64,000 bases of DNA from Diadema setosum. Taxonomy: Eukaryota; Echinodermata; Echinoidea; Diadematoida; Diadematidae. The DNA is taken from NCBI GenBank assembly GCA_033980235.1, contig CM067070.1, positions 5,711,544 to 5,775,543 on the forward strand, given 5' to 3'. This document shows positions 11,413-23,245 of the stretch, piece by piece; the first letter of the stretch is position 1, and each line of letters begins with the position of its first letter. Under the pieces are notes generated by a model. That model worked only from the letters and a program-made list of their open reading frames with translations. It was not told the origin of the DNA and did not search any database. Made by a program: the position numbers and the translations under genes.

Positions 11413-12461
11413 GTGAGTTCCCTTAAAATCAAACAAAAAAGTCCCGATATCATCTCGTCAAGCATTCACCAACAAATGTTTACTTGTTAAAAAAAAGCAT
11501 GGAATCTTAATTGTTATGTTTATCCATGCTTTCGACAAAGCGAATATGAATGTATGAACATTAAAGCGCAGAATAGGGATATGTTAGGGTTATAAGACCA
11601 CAGAGCAGAATGAATGAGTATAGTTAGCTATAGTAATACTGAAAATGTAGATTTATGCAAGGACAAAATAAGATATGACTACGTTAATTTTAACGATAAT
11701 TATGTTAGAATGTTCGAAAATGTATTTCTTTACTGTCTCAGGTAAAAATACCTTATTTCAAAAGAGTACTTCGAATTTAATATGTAAACCTCTGATTTTC
11801 GAAAGGGAGTAGTTTTTGCCTTTGTTTTTGATAGATACACTCAAATATGCTTGAAATTGTCAGAAATCGTTGAGAATGTAAGAAATAACCAGCATAAACG
11901 TACATGAATAAATGTCTAAACAAATCATGTTGTTTGAAAATGTGCTGGAAAAGAAAATTGTAGAGAATTTTCAAGATATTTTTTTTTCTTGATAGCACTA
12001 ACTTGTACCTTGCACAGCGCTACATATTCTGACTTCTTTTTTTTTCACTCTATTACCATTTCTGCGAAGGCATTCTTTCAACTTTGATGAGGATTCCTTT
12101 TCTATGATAATACAGATACCATCAATAAAAAAGAAATGATCCACTTTCACGCTAAGATGGCTTTTGTTTGACATTTTCCTTTTCAATGTGTCCGATATTG
12201 ATTTTGTAATCACATGTTCCCCGGGAATATAAGACAAACTCACAATGTATGCACAATTTTATAGTATGGATCTTCACATTACTGAGCAGAATTCTGTAGA
12301 TAGCTCTAGTGAAACAGCCAATATCCTTATGACGACATTGGATGTACATTATCTTCATTAAAAACCCATTCCGGTTAAACGGCAAATACGGCTTAAACCA
12401 AGTACATATCGTTGGTAGTTAAATAGGATGTTTACCTTTTTTGTCTTTTGTTCATGTTTAG
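11413..12461 (+). other. Intron between LRR exons 11 and 12
   Basis: AT-rich sequence. I see no exon, repeat or RNA gene in it. Confidence 0.5.
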
Positions 12462-12533
12462 TCTTCTAGCAGGAGCGGAACTCAGAATTGTGGACGGAAA
12501 CACAGTTTCTCCTCTGAAGTCTTTGAAAGCTAT
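12462..12533 (+). CDS. LRR exon 12 of LGR type C receptor (last repeat)
   Basis: 72 bases between ...gtttag and gtaagt, reading LLAGAELRIVDGNTVSPL. It keeps the hydrophobic spacing but lacks the Asn ladder residue and the second-half Phe. This is common for a repeat that packs against the C-terminal cap, which begins the next exon. Confidence 0.88.
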
Positions 12534-12590
12534 GTAAGTGTGACTCACTGCATGCCCCTTGCACTGAAGTTGCGTCTGTATATATATATA

Positions 12591-13277
12591 TGTGACCGTG
12601 CACCTCAAAACGAACATAAAGTCGCACACACTGATTTTGCATGAGGACTGAAAATAAGTGAAATGCGTCAACCTAGCCGAACTTGACTTTTTCATATTTT
12701 CTGAAAGAGCAGGTCTTCTTTTACATTATGCTAAAATTTGGTATCATAAAACGGGCAGGAAAGTGTGTTTTTTAGCAGTTTATCTCGAACATTTTTGATA
12801 GAATAGTGTGATTAGGTGTGTCTTCAGAATCCCTTTTTCATTTCTGGAAAACCTTGTCCACACTTTTCACTTTCAACTCTAATAACTTTTGAAAGGATTA
12901 TGCTACTGCTTTGAAAGTTGGAATTAATTATGGACAGAATGTGTTAATGAGGCATGCTTAATTTCAGTTTAATCTGATAATCTCGTCATTGTTGTTACTC
13001 CAGTGGTTTACTTCCTGTTTTTTTGTCCCATTCATCGCACAGCCAGCACGGTTTGGTAAAGATTAAGCGCTTGAATAGACACTGTACTTCAGAGCCTCTT
13101 TTCTCAGTTAACACTTTTCCTGAGGTTGTGCTTTCTTTCCAATATTTAGATAGGTTAGGAGAGTCCATTTGATTTGAGTTATACATCGTTTTAAAGCTTA
13201 AAGTCTGCTCTTTCAGAATATGGTCTTAACTAAAAATTCATGTCTGACGACTTTTTGTTTGTTTTGAGGTGCACTGT

Positions 13278-13281
<4 letters not shown>
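12591..13281 (+). mobile_element. TGTGACC-family non-autonomous element, copy 4
   Basis: A full-length 691-base copy, flanked on both sides by TA repeats. Its termini are TGTGACCGTGCACCTCAAAA and ...TTGAGGTGCACTGTCACA. Confidence 0.9.
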
Positions 13282-13319
<38 letters not shown>

Positions 13320-13323
<4 letters not shown>

Positions 13324-15337
13324 ACCCGCTACAACAAAAAGATCCTAAAGTCGCGCACGGTCGAAGCCGTGAAAATCAAGTTTGAAGTCAGAACATTAAA
13401 ATTGGTCAAAACTTACGATTTTCTGATTTTGATATATTATTGGAGTCTAATATGTCTTCTATCATTTGCCGAAATTTTGAAGCAAAATGATCAAAGGAAA
13501 GACTAAAAAATAGCGTTTTTCTGAGCCATGTTTTTTGGCGTTTCAACGAAGCAGAAACTGGTTCGAAAATTTTGATTGAGCGCCACAGATAGGTTCCGTC
13601 CCTAACAACGACCAGAGTGATCTCATTGGTCAGTTTGCTGCTTGCTGCTAACCAAAGCGTGAAGCTCGCACACTGCCCAGTCGACTGGTGCGTGCGGGCG
13701 GGGTGCGCTATGCTCAGCCGCCTCTCACATCCTGGTCATTGATTGGTTGGTGAGGAGACCGCCGACGCTGATGTGCTTGAATGAACTCTTCAGGGGTTGC
13801 TAGGGCGTACCTTCTATTGTCCAGAGGTGAAAGCTAGCTTGCGTGTCCGTTGATCGCGATTACGTCGAAAGGAAGACTGTCACAGAATTTGCCCGATTTC
13901 CATCCTTTTATATGGAAATAAACGGAAGAAAGAAATTTTCATAACCTCTGAGAACTGTTGGCAGGCTGTAACTCATACAAGACGAAACGGAGGAAACAAT
14001 GTGCATTCAGTTAACTCAAATATTTTAATTGTCTATAACTGACTATTGGTTTTACAGCAAATTATAAAAAGAAAAAAACGAACATAATATTATTCCTGCT
14101 CAGTGGCTTTCTGGCTCTTAGGACTTTATTATGTTTAACTCAAATTGGATTCATTTCACCTCGAATGGCTGTCACGGAATGTACGTTGTGTGACGATGGC
14201 TTTAATATGACGACGACGTATGACAATGGCAATGCAGGTCGACGACGATGTCGGTCGACGACGGGGCCCCGTTACGCTGGTGCTGATATAGACGGTCGCG
14301 TGGTCTGTCGTAGCAACTCTTCGCGATTGCCTTTCGCGTGGTCGCTCTCCCGACGGACGTCTTCGCGATGTTTCCACAGCATCCAGGAATGAAGTTCAGT
14401 CGACAGTCTATGCTCCCTTACTGCCTCGGAGCTGGTCGACAGTCTACGACGCCTTTATGCACCTGCCTCTTGCAGTGTCAGTGGGCCCTTGACCCTTCGG
14501 GAAACCCGGAAACCCTTCAAATATTAAAATAATCACATTACTTCAAGCCAGAGCACTGAAGCACATTCATATTACATTCACAGCCTGACTGACGTTCAAA
14601 TTGCCTCATTATACAAATATATTTAGGCTCATGTAACCATAAATAACAACCATTATAATTTAATTTATATTCTATATCACATATTAACTGAAGCATTTAG
14701 CAATAACCATTATATCTCCATCACATATTAACTGAAACCTTTATCACAATTCACTCTCAATTCGGATATCCGTTACACAAACGAATTATGCCAATTGAAT
14801 ACATAAACATTTCAGAATTAATGCACTTACCACTATCTGTGGGTATCTCTAGTTAATACTGACTGGGGTGGCGGCCCATGTCACCGTGACCGAGTGGCCA
14901 TTCACAACGTGTCACGGAGACAGCACCACAGCGTGATGTCCCTTTCAGGCCTGATGTCATACTGCTGCTCCTTGCCACACATAGCTCTACCGTGGTTCTG
15001 CCGAGAGCGGTCTGGAATTTTTTCTATTGAAATGCTAAACAGTTTGCATCAGTTTACATGTTTAAGTGCTTATTTACAAATTCCACGCAAATTGACCTCA
15101 GTGGAGGAGAGCGTCTGTCACTCCACTCGTGACAAAGACTTTAGGGCGCTTTTCTCGAAACAGTGATTTTCCAGACGTCTCGACATGCTCTCTTTTAAAC
15201 ATGGATATCTCCGCAGCCGATTATTTTCATAAAATGTGTTATATATCAATCTAAACCAGAAAGATTAGGGAATTATATCATGCAATTTTCAAATAGTCGA
15301 CCTCGCCCGACTTTAGGATCATTTTGTTGTAGCGGGT

Positions 15338-15341
<4 letters not shown>
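13320..15341. mobile_element. 2-kb TIR element ending TGTGACCCGCTACAAC
   Basis: The left end TGTGACCCGCTACAACAAAA and right end TTTTGTTGTAGCGGGTCACA are inverse complements, followed inside by GATCCTAAAGTCG / CGACTTTAGGATC. Both ends abut TA microsatellites. The interior contains a GC-richer part (about 13600-14550) with short open frames of no recognised family. The terminal TGTGACC is shared with the smaller repeat family, suggesting related ends. It is probably a non-autonomous or decayed DNA transposon. Confidence 0.85.
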
Positions 15342-15380
<39 letters not shown>

Positions 15381-15385
<5 letters not shown>

Positions 15386-15623
15386 TTAGAAGAAAGAGTC
15401 TCAAGTACGCCATGGATCCAACGATTACAAAAAAAAAAAAATATTACAAAATTTTCTGTCTGCCTCACACCTTTGTCAGTGCAAAGACAATGATGGACAA
15501 TGATAAACATGAATCATAACAACAATGCTATGCGCGTCATGCGCGTAGTGCGTTGCCCTGGAGCTGCGTTGTCAAGGAGAGCGCTGATCTGCCGATAGGG
15601 GTATGGTAGAAAGTGAAATCTCA
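15381..15623. mobile_element. Foldback host element, left arm part
   Basis: Starts 'aattattagaagaaagagtc' and ends 'gtagaaagtgaaatctca'. It is the inverse complement of 19202-19445 with few differences, including the words GCGCTCTCCTTGACAACGCA and CATGGATCCAACGATTACAA. Its continuation is found at 17808 because another element has been inserted. Confidence 0.88.
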
Positions 15624-15900
15624 ATGAAGACTGAACTCAGACTCAACAAAAGTTTCAAGTGCTTGTTTGAATCATACTATGCTATATATACTCTTTATAA
15701 AAATACATTGCTATATATACGTCCTTGTAATAATAGACTTTAGCGATTCTATTTTTTTCGTAGATAAACATCGAAGAAAAGACGCATATAAAGCATTGAT
15801 TACAAATGGAGAAGAAATTAAAAGGAATGAGCTAATAATACAACTAGTTATTAGAGCATCTGTTTACTGTAAAAATAAAAATTGTATATATATGTATATA

Positions 15901-15953
<53 letters not shown>

Positions 15954-17496
15954 TATACGGATAATCAAGACATCATATTAAAAAAATAGTGTTCAATACA
16001 AATATAATGAAATCTCAACATTAACTCAATTAAAATCTCAATGAAGACTAAACTCAAACTCAACAGTTCCGAGCGTATGTGTATATTATATGCATGCCAA
16101 TGTATGCTATATATACTATATATAAATACATTACTTTATGTATACATCCATGTAATATTTGACTTTTGTGACTCCATTTTTTCGTAGATAAACATCGAAA
16201 AAAAGCATGTAAAGACGCCTATCAAGCATCAATCAAGCATCAATTACAAATGGAGAAAAAATGAAAAAATAAGCTCATAATAATCATAACCAAATATCGA
16301 AGCATCTGTTTACTGTAATGATGAGAATATGATAAATTTGCGGATAATCAAGACGTCATATTTAACATAATTAACAAGGATTAACGAAATCAACAAGGAG
16401 TGGAAATACCTATCTCTTGACAAATCTCTCCCTGCCACGTTCTCGAACCACCCCATCAACGCTCAAAAACAACCGAAAAACCTACGAGAATTATTGGTAA
16501 AGAGCTCAATCTCAAAGAAACAAAAACAGAAAGCTAACCGCCCATGTGGCAAAAGCCGTTGCCAAATCTGTGCCCATATGCTCACCTCTGAAAAAGTAGA
16601 TCTAACTCCTGGCTTCTCTGTCTCTACCCCTCACGCCACATGTGACACCCCAAATGTGGTTTACTGCATCTCATGCTCAAAATGCCCTAACGCGAAGTAT
16701 ATCGGGGAAACAGGTACTAAGTTCAGACTTCGTTTCAACAATCACAGAAATTCAATTCAGCACAAGTCATCACTACCAGTTGCCGAACATTTCAACTCAG
16801 GCAACCATTCAATTCGGGATCTGCAATTCTGTATCATCCGCACTAATTTCAAAGACAGAGAAGCCAGAAAATTAGCTGAAATGAAATTCATCATCCAAAC
16901 CAGGTCTTTTGAAACAGGACTCAACAAGGACCTTAGATGGTTAAGCAGTTTCTCTTTCTACAAGAAGTGAAGAAATGAATCTCTAAGAATCTGAGACTAG
17001 ACCTATATTATATGCATATTTTTCATTATTTACAAAAGGTAATGTTAAGATTTTATTATATTTCGCATTGACCACTTACCTTTTATGTTAAATATGATGT
17101 CTTGATTATCCGCAAATTTATCATATTCTCATCATTACAGTAAACAGATGCTTCGATATTTGGTTATGATTATTATGAGCTTATTTTTTCATTTTTTTCT
17201 CCATTTGTAATTGATGCTTGATTGATGCTTGATAGGCGTCTTTACATGCTTTTTTTCAATGTTTATCTACGAAAAAATGGAGTCACAAAAGTCAAATATT
17301 ACATGGATGTATACATAAAGTAAAGTATTTATATATAGTATATATAGCATACATTGGCATGCATATAATATACACATACGCTCGGAACTGTTGAGTTTGA
17401 GTTTAGTCTTCATTGAGATTTTAATTGAGTTAATGTTGAGATTTCATTATATTTGTATTGAACACTATTTTTTTTAATATGATGTCTTGATTATCC

Positions 17497-17546
<50 letters not shown>

Positions 17547-17807
17547 TTTTATTTTTACAGTAAACAGATGCTCTAATAACTAGTTGTATTATTAGCTCAT
17601 TCCTTTTAATTTCTTCTCCATTTGTAATCAATGCTTTATATGCGTCTTTTCTTCGATGTTTATCTACGAAAAAAATAGAATCGCTAAAGTCTATTATTAC
17701 AAGGACGTATATATAGCAATGTATTTTTATAAAGAGTATATATAGCATAGTATGATTCAAACAAGCACTTGAAACTTTTGTTGAGTCTGAGTTCAGTCTT
17801 CATTGAG
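15624..17807 (+). mobile_element. Penelope-like element with nested inverted arms
   Basis: The order is A - B - endonuclease frame - B' - A'. A (about 15620-15990) and B (about 16030-16370) are diverged copies of each other, sharing 'cgtagataaacatcga', 'gcatctgtttactgtaa' and 'ggataatcaaga'. B' (about 17040-17470) and A' (about 17470-17807) are their inverse complements. Only the 3' endonuclease portion of the protein remains; no reverse transcriptase is present. The outer ends read CTCAATGAAG and CTTCATTGAG. This matches the known habit of Penelope-like elements to be 5'-truncated and flanked by terminal repeats in direct and inverted order. Confidence 0.82.
16371..16970 (+). pseudogene. GIY-YIG endonuclease domain of a Penelope-like element (5'-truncated)
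   Basis: An open frame of 199 codons starts after an in-frame TAA and has no convincing ATG at its head, so it is the 3' remnant of a longer protein. It begins with a linker (INKEWKYLSL), then a Cys-rich stretch (RPCGKSRCQICAHM) and a GIY-YIG nuclease core: NVVYCISCSKC, AKYIGETGTKFRLRFNNHR, VAEHFNSGNHSI, EMKFI and a terminal GLN. This order and the Cys motif are those of the endonuclease of Penelope-like retroelements, which nicks target DNA for insertion. The frame is intact to its TGA, with the catalytic Tyr, Arg, His and Glu positions visible. Without the reverse transcriptase it cannot retrotranspose by itself. Confidence 0.88.
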
Positions 17808-19445
17808 CAGTCAGACCGCAACGCTGCTGTTAATGAGCTCAAATCAAAAATTTATCGTACGCGCAGGTTTTTGCGCATGTCCTTCTCAGCACCCGAGATT
17901 TTGCGAGATAATTCAGAGACAAAGTGCATGGTCTACGAGATTCACTTATTGACGACATGAAGATCTACTATCCGTGACTAATTGACTTGATTTTTGCATA
18001 TTTGAAATAAATCACACCTTTTAATGCTTACATTATATAAAATGATTTTATGATACCATTGTTCACATCTCTGCATCACATCGATATTTTCTAAACGACC
18101 CTGAGACAAATTAGAACAAGGCTTTCTATTTAGTGCCAACCCGACCCGTTCATAGGTTGAATCACCACATTAATGACAGTCAACGTTTTAGATATACTTA
18201 TTATAATAGCACAGTAAGAACTGAATTGGTCCCTTGCTTAGAAAACAATAAAAATTGAAAGTCTCGTCGAGTAAAAATCAGTGTGGCAATTTGAGATACA
18301 TGAATGATCATGCACTCCTAGGGTATCATTAGATAAATTACTCAGCGATGACTCAGAATTATTCTGATACCAAATACAGAGCCCCAAAGAACTTATGTGC
18401 GCAAACTAAGTGCTAGATCTTTTTTTACTGATTTGTATGCTATTTATTAATGCACGCTACTCTATCTAGTTGTGCAAACAAAGTTCAAGCCAAAGTTGAG
18501 CTGTCGCCCGATCAGAGTGGAGTGTTGTTCCTGTTGTTTACGTGGAGATCTTAGCTGCAGTTGCCTGAACCTGAGCGCGTATACATACATTGTGCGCGCG
18601 CACACACACACACACCATAGGGTCCTACGTACTGTCATCTATACACACAGTGTATTACTGTTATGTAGAGTACACGTTTACTGTCATTCCGCGAGGTTCG
18701 TTCAACTCTCCACTCAGAGGGAATTAACCAATCAGAAACGCGTATTCGCGGCAAACTGAAATCTCGTCAAAAATTAACTGTACAACGCAATGATTTATTC
18801 GCCAACCTGACCCGTTCATAGGATCAGTCCACATAAAGTCATTATTTTTTCATAGAATGGTATTTCCTCTTTCATTTTATACCTCTTCCATATTGGTCCA
18901 CCTTAATTTCGTTGGTCTAGTGTACCCCTTAAGAAAAATGAAAAATATGCAAATTTTGTGTTTTATAATTTCCTTGTTCAGTATATTTTATATGTAATAA
19001 CCTTTTAAGTGGTCGAATTTCATCAAAGTACAACTCTTCAGCTTTTCATCGATGTATAAATCATGAAGATTAATGATGTCGTTTAGATTTACAGACGCTC
19101 TAAAAATGTGGTCTCCCAGCTCATTACGTATCCATGTCCGCGAGGTCCATGCATACGCGTACGATAAATGCGAAGGCTTTTCAGGACGTTGCGGTCTGAC
19201 TGTGAGATTTCACTTTCTACCATACCCCTATACTTATCAGCGCTCTCCTTGACAACGCAGCTCCAGGGCAACGCACTACGCGCATGACGCGCATAGCTTT
19301 GTTGTTATGATTCATGTTTATCATTGTCCATCATTGTCTTTGCACTGACGAAGGTCTGAGGCAGACCGAAAATTTTGTAATATTTTTTTTTTTTTTTGTA
19401 ATCGTTGGATCCATGGCGTACTTGAGACTCTTTCTTCTAATAATT
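17808..19445. mobile_element. Foldback host element, remainder
   Basis: Continues the left arm ('cagtcagaccgcaacg...tttatcgtacgcg', about 70 bases, repeated inversely at 19155-19203). It then has a unique middle and the complete right arm. The middle contains a direct repeat of 'cgacccgttcatagg' (about 18145 and 18810). Removing the inserted Penelope-like element restores a continuous element of about 1.9 kb with long terminal inverted repeats. Confidence 0.82.
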
Positions 19446-19484
19446 ACAACATTCGAAGTCCAACACGTGGAAAATTCCAAGATG

Positions 19485-19522
<38 letters not shown>

Positions 19523-19536
19523 TATATATATAGATA

Positions 19537-20230
19537 TGTGACCCTGCACCTCAAAACAAACAAAAAGTCGCCAGACATGAATTTTTAGTTAAGACCATAT
19601 TCTGAAAGAGCAGACTTTAAGCTTTAAAATGATGTATTACTCATATCAAATGGACTCTTCTAACCTATCTAAATATTAGAAAGAGAGCACAAACTGAGGA
19701 ATACACTGTAGTGTGAACTGAGAAAAGAGGCTCTGAAGTACAGTGTCTATTCAAGCGCGTAATCTTTACCAAACCGTGCTGGCTGTGCGATGAATGGGAC
19801 AAAAAACAGGAAGTAAACCGCCAGAGTAACAACAATGAAGGAATTATCAGATTAAACTGAAATTAGGCATGCCTCATTAACACATTCTGTCCATAATCAA
19901 TGTCAACTTTCAAAGCAGTAACTCTATCCTTTCCAAAGTTATTAGAGTTGAAAGTGAAGAGTGTGGACAAGGTTTCTCAGAAATGAAAAAGGGATTCTAA
20001 AGACACACCTAATCACACTATTCTACCAAAAATGTTCGAGATAAACTGTTAAAAAAACACACTTTCCTGCCCGTTTTATGATACCAAATTTTAGCATAAT
20101 GTAAAAGAAGACCCGCTCTTTCAGAAAATATGAAAAAGTCAAGTATCGGTTAGGTTGACCCATTTCACTTATTTTTAGTCCTCACGCAAAATCAGTGTGT
20201 GCGACTTTTTGTTCGTTTTGAGGTGCCCGG

Positions 20231-20233
<3 letters not shown>
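19537..20233 (-). mobile_element. TGTGACC-family non-autonomous element, copy 5
   Basis: A reverse-orientation copy of about 697 bases embedded between TA microsatellites (19488-19536 and 20234 onwards). The last few bases of the right terminus merge into the TA run. Confidence 0.88.
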
Positions 20234-20278
<45 letters not shown>

Positions 20279-20390
20279 CTGTATGTGTGTGTCTGTATGT
20301 GTGTGATTGTGTGTGCGCGCGCGTGTGAGTAGGTGTGTGGGTGCATGTGTGCGTGTGTACGTGTGTGTGTGTGTGTGTGTTTTGTTCTTG
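20234..20390. repeat. (TA)n and (GT)n compound microsatellite
   Basis: TA steps pass into GTGTGTCTGTAT and GTGTGC variants and then pure GT. Confidence 0.95.
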
Positions 20391-21569
20391 ATCATATTTA
20401 GTATCAAGTTATGTATTATCATTTCTGAAATCACACTAGAATGAGAGTAAGTTATCCTATCGAACTCTAAGATTATCGAATCTAAAGAAATACTAATTTC
20501 AAGACAAGACAAAGTGATATAATTGTCATTATTACTCGTTCACATTTACTTTGTCCTATGTTCCTTTACAGACGAAAAGTATCTTGCGGCATGTTCTCAA
20601 ATTTGTGTTGAGCCGTATAGAGTACAAAGTGTGATGACACAGTTATTCATCGCTATGGAAACTTGTTCTAAACAACCTCACCTGGCCCGAATATTTCTGA
20701 ACATTATTGTTGCTAACCACGCTCGCAATGGTGACCTAAGCTATAACAAAAATCATGACATCATCACTTCAATGCTCTATAAGGATTGTTTGATCTTGCA
20801 AGTTCCTCTCAAATTCTCTCGATGAAATTGAGTACACAAGTCGTCAAGCGTTAATAAAGTCTCAAAAGACATGAATATACTTCATACTTCATATTAGGTT
20901 CCATTTTCTCGCAGTGTCACTTGAAACATCATGATATACATGTTTTTTTTTTTCTTGCACTTATATTTTCTATACATTTATCATATATTGTATAATTATA
21001 TATCTAAACAAACAATATGTAATGATATTACATGTATGTATACCCATGAATATACATGAATACGTTTGCCTGTTTGTACGTTTTTCTAAGTGTGTGAAAA
21101 TGCCATTCATGTGGTTACGATCCCTACGTGCTTTGTCGCATTCATACTGCTCCACGCTTTGTTTCGTCATCCATAACGTGGTTTAAGTCAGGACATAAAA
21201 AAACGGTTTACACATTATGTTACCACAAGATCAGCTTTACTTTTCATTAATGAAACCAAGTCAAATAATGTGATATGAAAATATTTCACATACGTGCGTT
21301 AACATAGAAAATATGTATCTAACGAAAAAGAGAAATAGGTTACACACTCAGTGGCATTCCAATTAAATTTATACATTATGCATTATTGTAAAGATAACGA
21401 TCTAACACTGAAAGCGTGGTAAAGTTAGCAGGGGCATACTGTTTGCAGCATTGTACTATACGTTGTTAATAAACAGAAGAGTGAAAGCTTGTACTACCGG
21501 CAGTGCATACTTTTTCATGATTCCCTTCATGTTTATGCTATCTCTCTTCCAATTCTCTAACAACTATAG

Positions 21570-22650
21570 ATCCACATCTGATACACGCCTCTGCTGCCTA
21601 CTCCAGGACCGTATGAACACCACCTGTACGTCAACCGTTCCATCGAACCCACTAGACACCTGTGGTAGTCTCTTTCCAAGTGGTGTATTGAGAGTATTTG
21701 GCTGGTTGATGGGGTTAAGCGCCTTTATCGGCAACTGCGGGGTGCTATACTATCGTCTTTATCACGAACAAGACAGCAGGGCCCAAAATCAACTGATAGC
21801 AAACCTCGCTGTGGCAGATTGTGTAATGGCTGTGTACATGATAGTGATAACGTCGGCAGACCTTCATTTTGGGTCAAACTACTTTTTGGCTGCTCCACTC
21901 TGGCGGGATTCGGTAGTGTGCAAGTTTGCAGGCTCTCTGGCATTCCTTTCGAGTGAAGCATCCGTAATCAGTCTCTCCCTCATCACACTTGATAGATTCA
22001 CATGCATTGTCTTTCCGTTTGGCAGTTGGAGAATGAGCCATCGCATGTGTAGAATCATTCTCAGCATCACTTGGATCATCGTGTTGATTATTTCTATCCC
22101 CTCGATGATAGATAGCTCAAAGATTCCTGATTTCTACGGGCAATCTGATGTGTGCATCGGTCTTCCTCTGCACTTGACGTCTGGTGAAACTGGTGTCTTG
22201 GTTACAACGAAGGAATCGGAATGGAGTAGGGATTACACTGTCACTTTCTTGCCTCTAGACAACGCAAAACGTCCTCCTTGGCTTTACTCAATCGTTGTAT
22301 TTATCGGCATTAACTTCTTCTCTTTCATCTTCATTGCAATTTGCTATATCATCATGTTCATTAAAGTGAGGCGGTCAAGCAAAGCGACCAAAAATACCGC
22401 CTCTCGGTCACGTGAGATCAAAGTGGCTCGCAGAATGGCGATTCTGATCGGAACTGATTTTGCCTGCTGGATGCCCATTATTTTAATGGGTATCTTAAGC
22501 CAGACAAACACAGTCGACATACCAACAACTCTCTATGCCTGGAGTGTTATCTTTATTCTTCCTATCAACTCCTCCCTGAATCCGATGCTTTACACGTTTA
22601 TGTATTACCTTGATAAAGGCAAAAAACCTCCCCAAAACAAAAGGGCATGA
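21570..22650 (+). CDS. LGR type C (relaxin-receptor/GRL101-like) GPCR, last exon with the 7TM domain
   Basis: The final exon encodes about 359 residues after acceptor ...actatag in phase 2, exactly compatible with exon 12. It starts with a Cys-containing LRR C-cap (STSDTRLCCLLQDRM, then CTSTV and TCGSLFPSGVLR). Then come TM1 with GN, TM2 (NLAVADCVMAVYM), TM3 (SEASVISLSLITLDRF followed by IVFPF), TM4, a long second extracellular loop with the conserved Cys (YGQSDVCIGL), TM5, TM6 (FACWMP) and TM7 (NSSLNPMLYT). The pattern ADCxMxVY, EASV...LDRF and IVFPF is that of relaxin-family receptors and the snail LDLa/LRR receptor GRL101. It is a plasma-membrane receptor with an LRR ectodomain facing out. 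The cytoplasmic tail after TM7 is short and ends GKKPPQNKRA. The ligand is unknown. A methionine at 21451 opens the same frame but lies in the intron. Confidence 0.93.
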
Positions 22651-22937
22651 ATCTTTGTTTGACCCTGACAGGTTTGCAGAAAACGTACGCATCATAGACT
22701 ATGATGGTGAAATTACATGATTCGAAATATTGACAAATAATAACCCGCGTAGAATCGTTCTGTAAAGCCGGAAATAATTGCCCTACTGTGGAGCCTCAAA
22801 AACGTAATACTGGTGGGAGACGGGCTGCGACTTACTTTACAAGAGCACTGTCTAATAGAGCAGGATTAAGTGGACGTCATTTAAAAACTTACTTTTCACC
22901 ATATATCGCTCCATCAAAAAGAGTAATTCACACACAC

Positions 22938-22991
<54 letters not shown>
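22938..22991. repeat. (TA)n microsatellite
   Basis: Pure TA run immediately left of a foldback element. Confidence 0.95.
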
Positions 22992-22994
<3 letters not shown>

Positions 22995-23245
22995 GTGAAG
23001 AGTTTGTTCACAAAAAAAAAAGATACCATATTTGTCAAATGGAGATATTTGCGATTAACGGTCAAGAAAAATAAAGAGAATAATAAGAATTGTTTTTGCT
23101 TCTTTTTACCATAACTTCAGAAATGTACCTTTATGTGTAGTAACCAATATATCATTTAAAAGGTATTTTGTACTTTATGATAGAGACCGTACTTCAAAAT
23201 CTTCAAAAATGGACTTATCGGTTTTTGCGAACAAACTCTTCATAT
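22992..23245. mobile_element. Small foldback MITE (GAAGAGTTTGTTCRCAAAAA ends)
   Basis: The left end 'tgaagagtttgttcacaaaa' and right end 'ttttgcgaacaaactcttca' are inverse complements about 250 bases apart and are flanked by TA repeats. A related end is present at 60586. Confidence 0.82.

Larger units (their letters stand above)
12534..21569 (+). other. Last intron (about 9 kb), transposon-rich
   Basis: The intron joins ...GCT AT to A TCC, giving Ile at the junction. Its length comes from two TGTGACC copies, a 2-kb TIR element, a foldback element and a Penelope-like element, each listed separately. The stretch 20400-21569 holds no recognisable exon. Confidence 0.7.

Noticed and set aside
14156..14392. 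Overlapping open frames on both strands in a GC-richer patch
   Set aside because: Low-complexity Arg/Thr/Ser composition inside a TIR element, with no recognisable domain.
15667..15903. 78-codon frame repeated on the other strand at 17491-17760
   Set aside because: It is simply the A arm and its inverted copy. The second arm (B) has stops and shifts in the same stretch, so it is not a conserved protein.
20523..20825. 100-codon frame preceded by a good acceptor (ctttacag), considered as an extra receptor exon
   Set aside because: Joining it to exon 12 in the required phase hits a stop quickly, and the open frame does not resemble an LRR or C-cap. Exon 12 joins 21570 in perfect phase.
21451..21569. 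Methionine start of the open frame leading into the 7TM domain
   Set aside because: This part is intron: a phase-matched acceptor at 21569/21570 follows, and the residues before it do not fit an LRR ectodomain.
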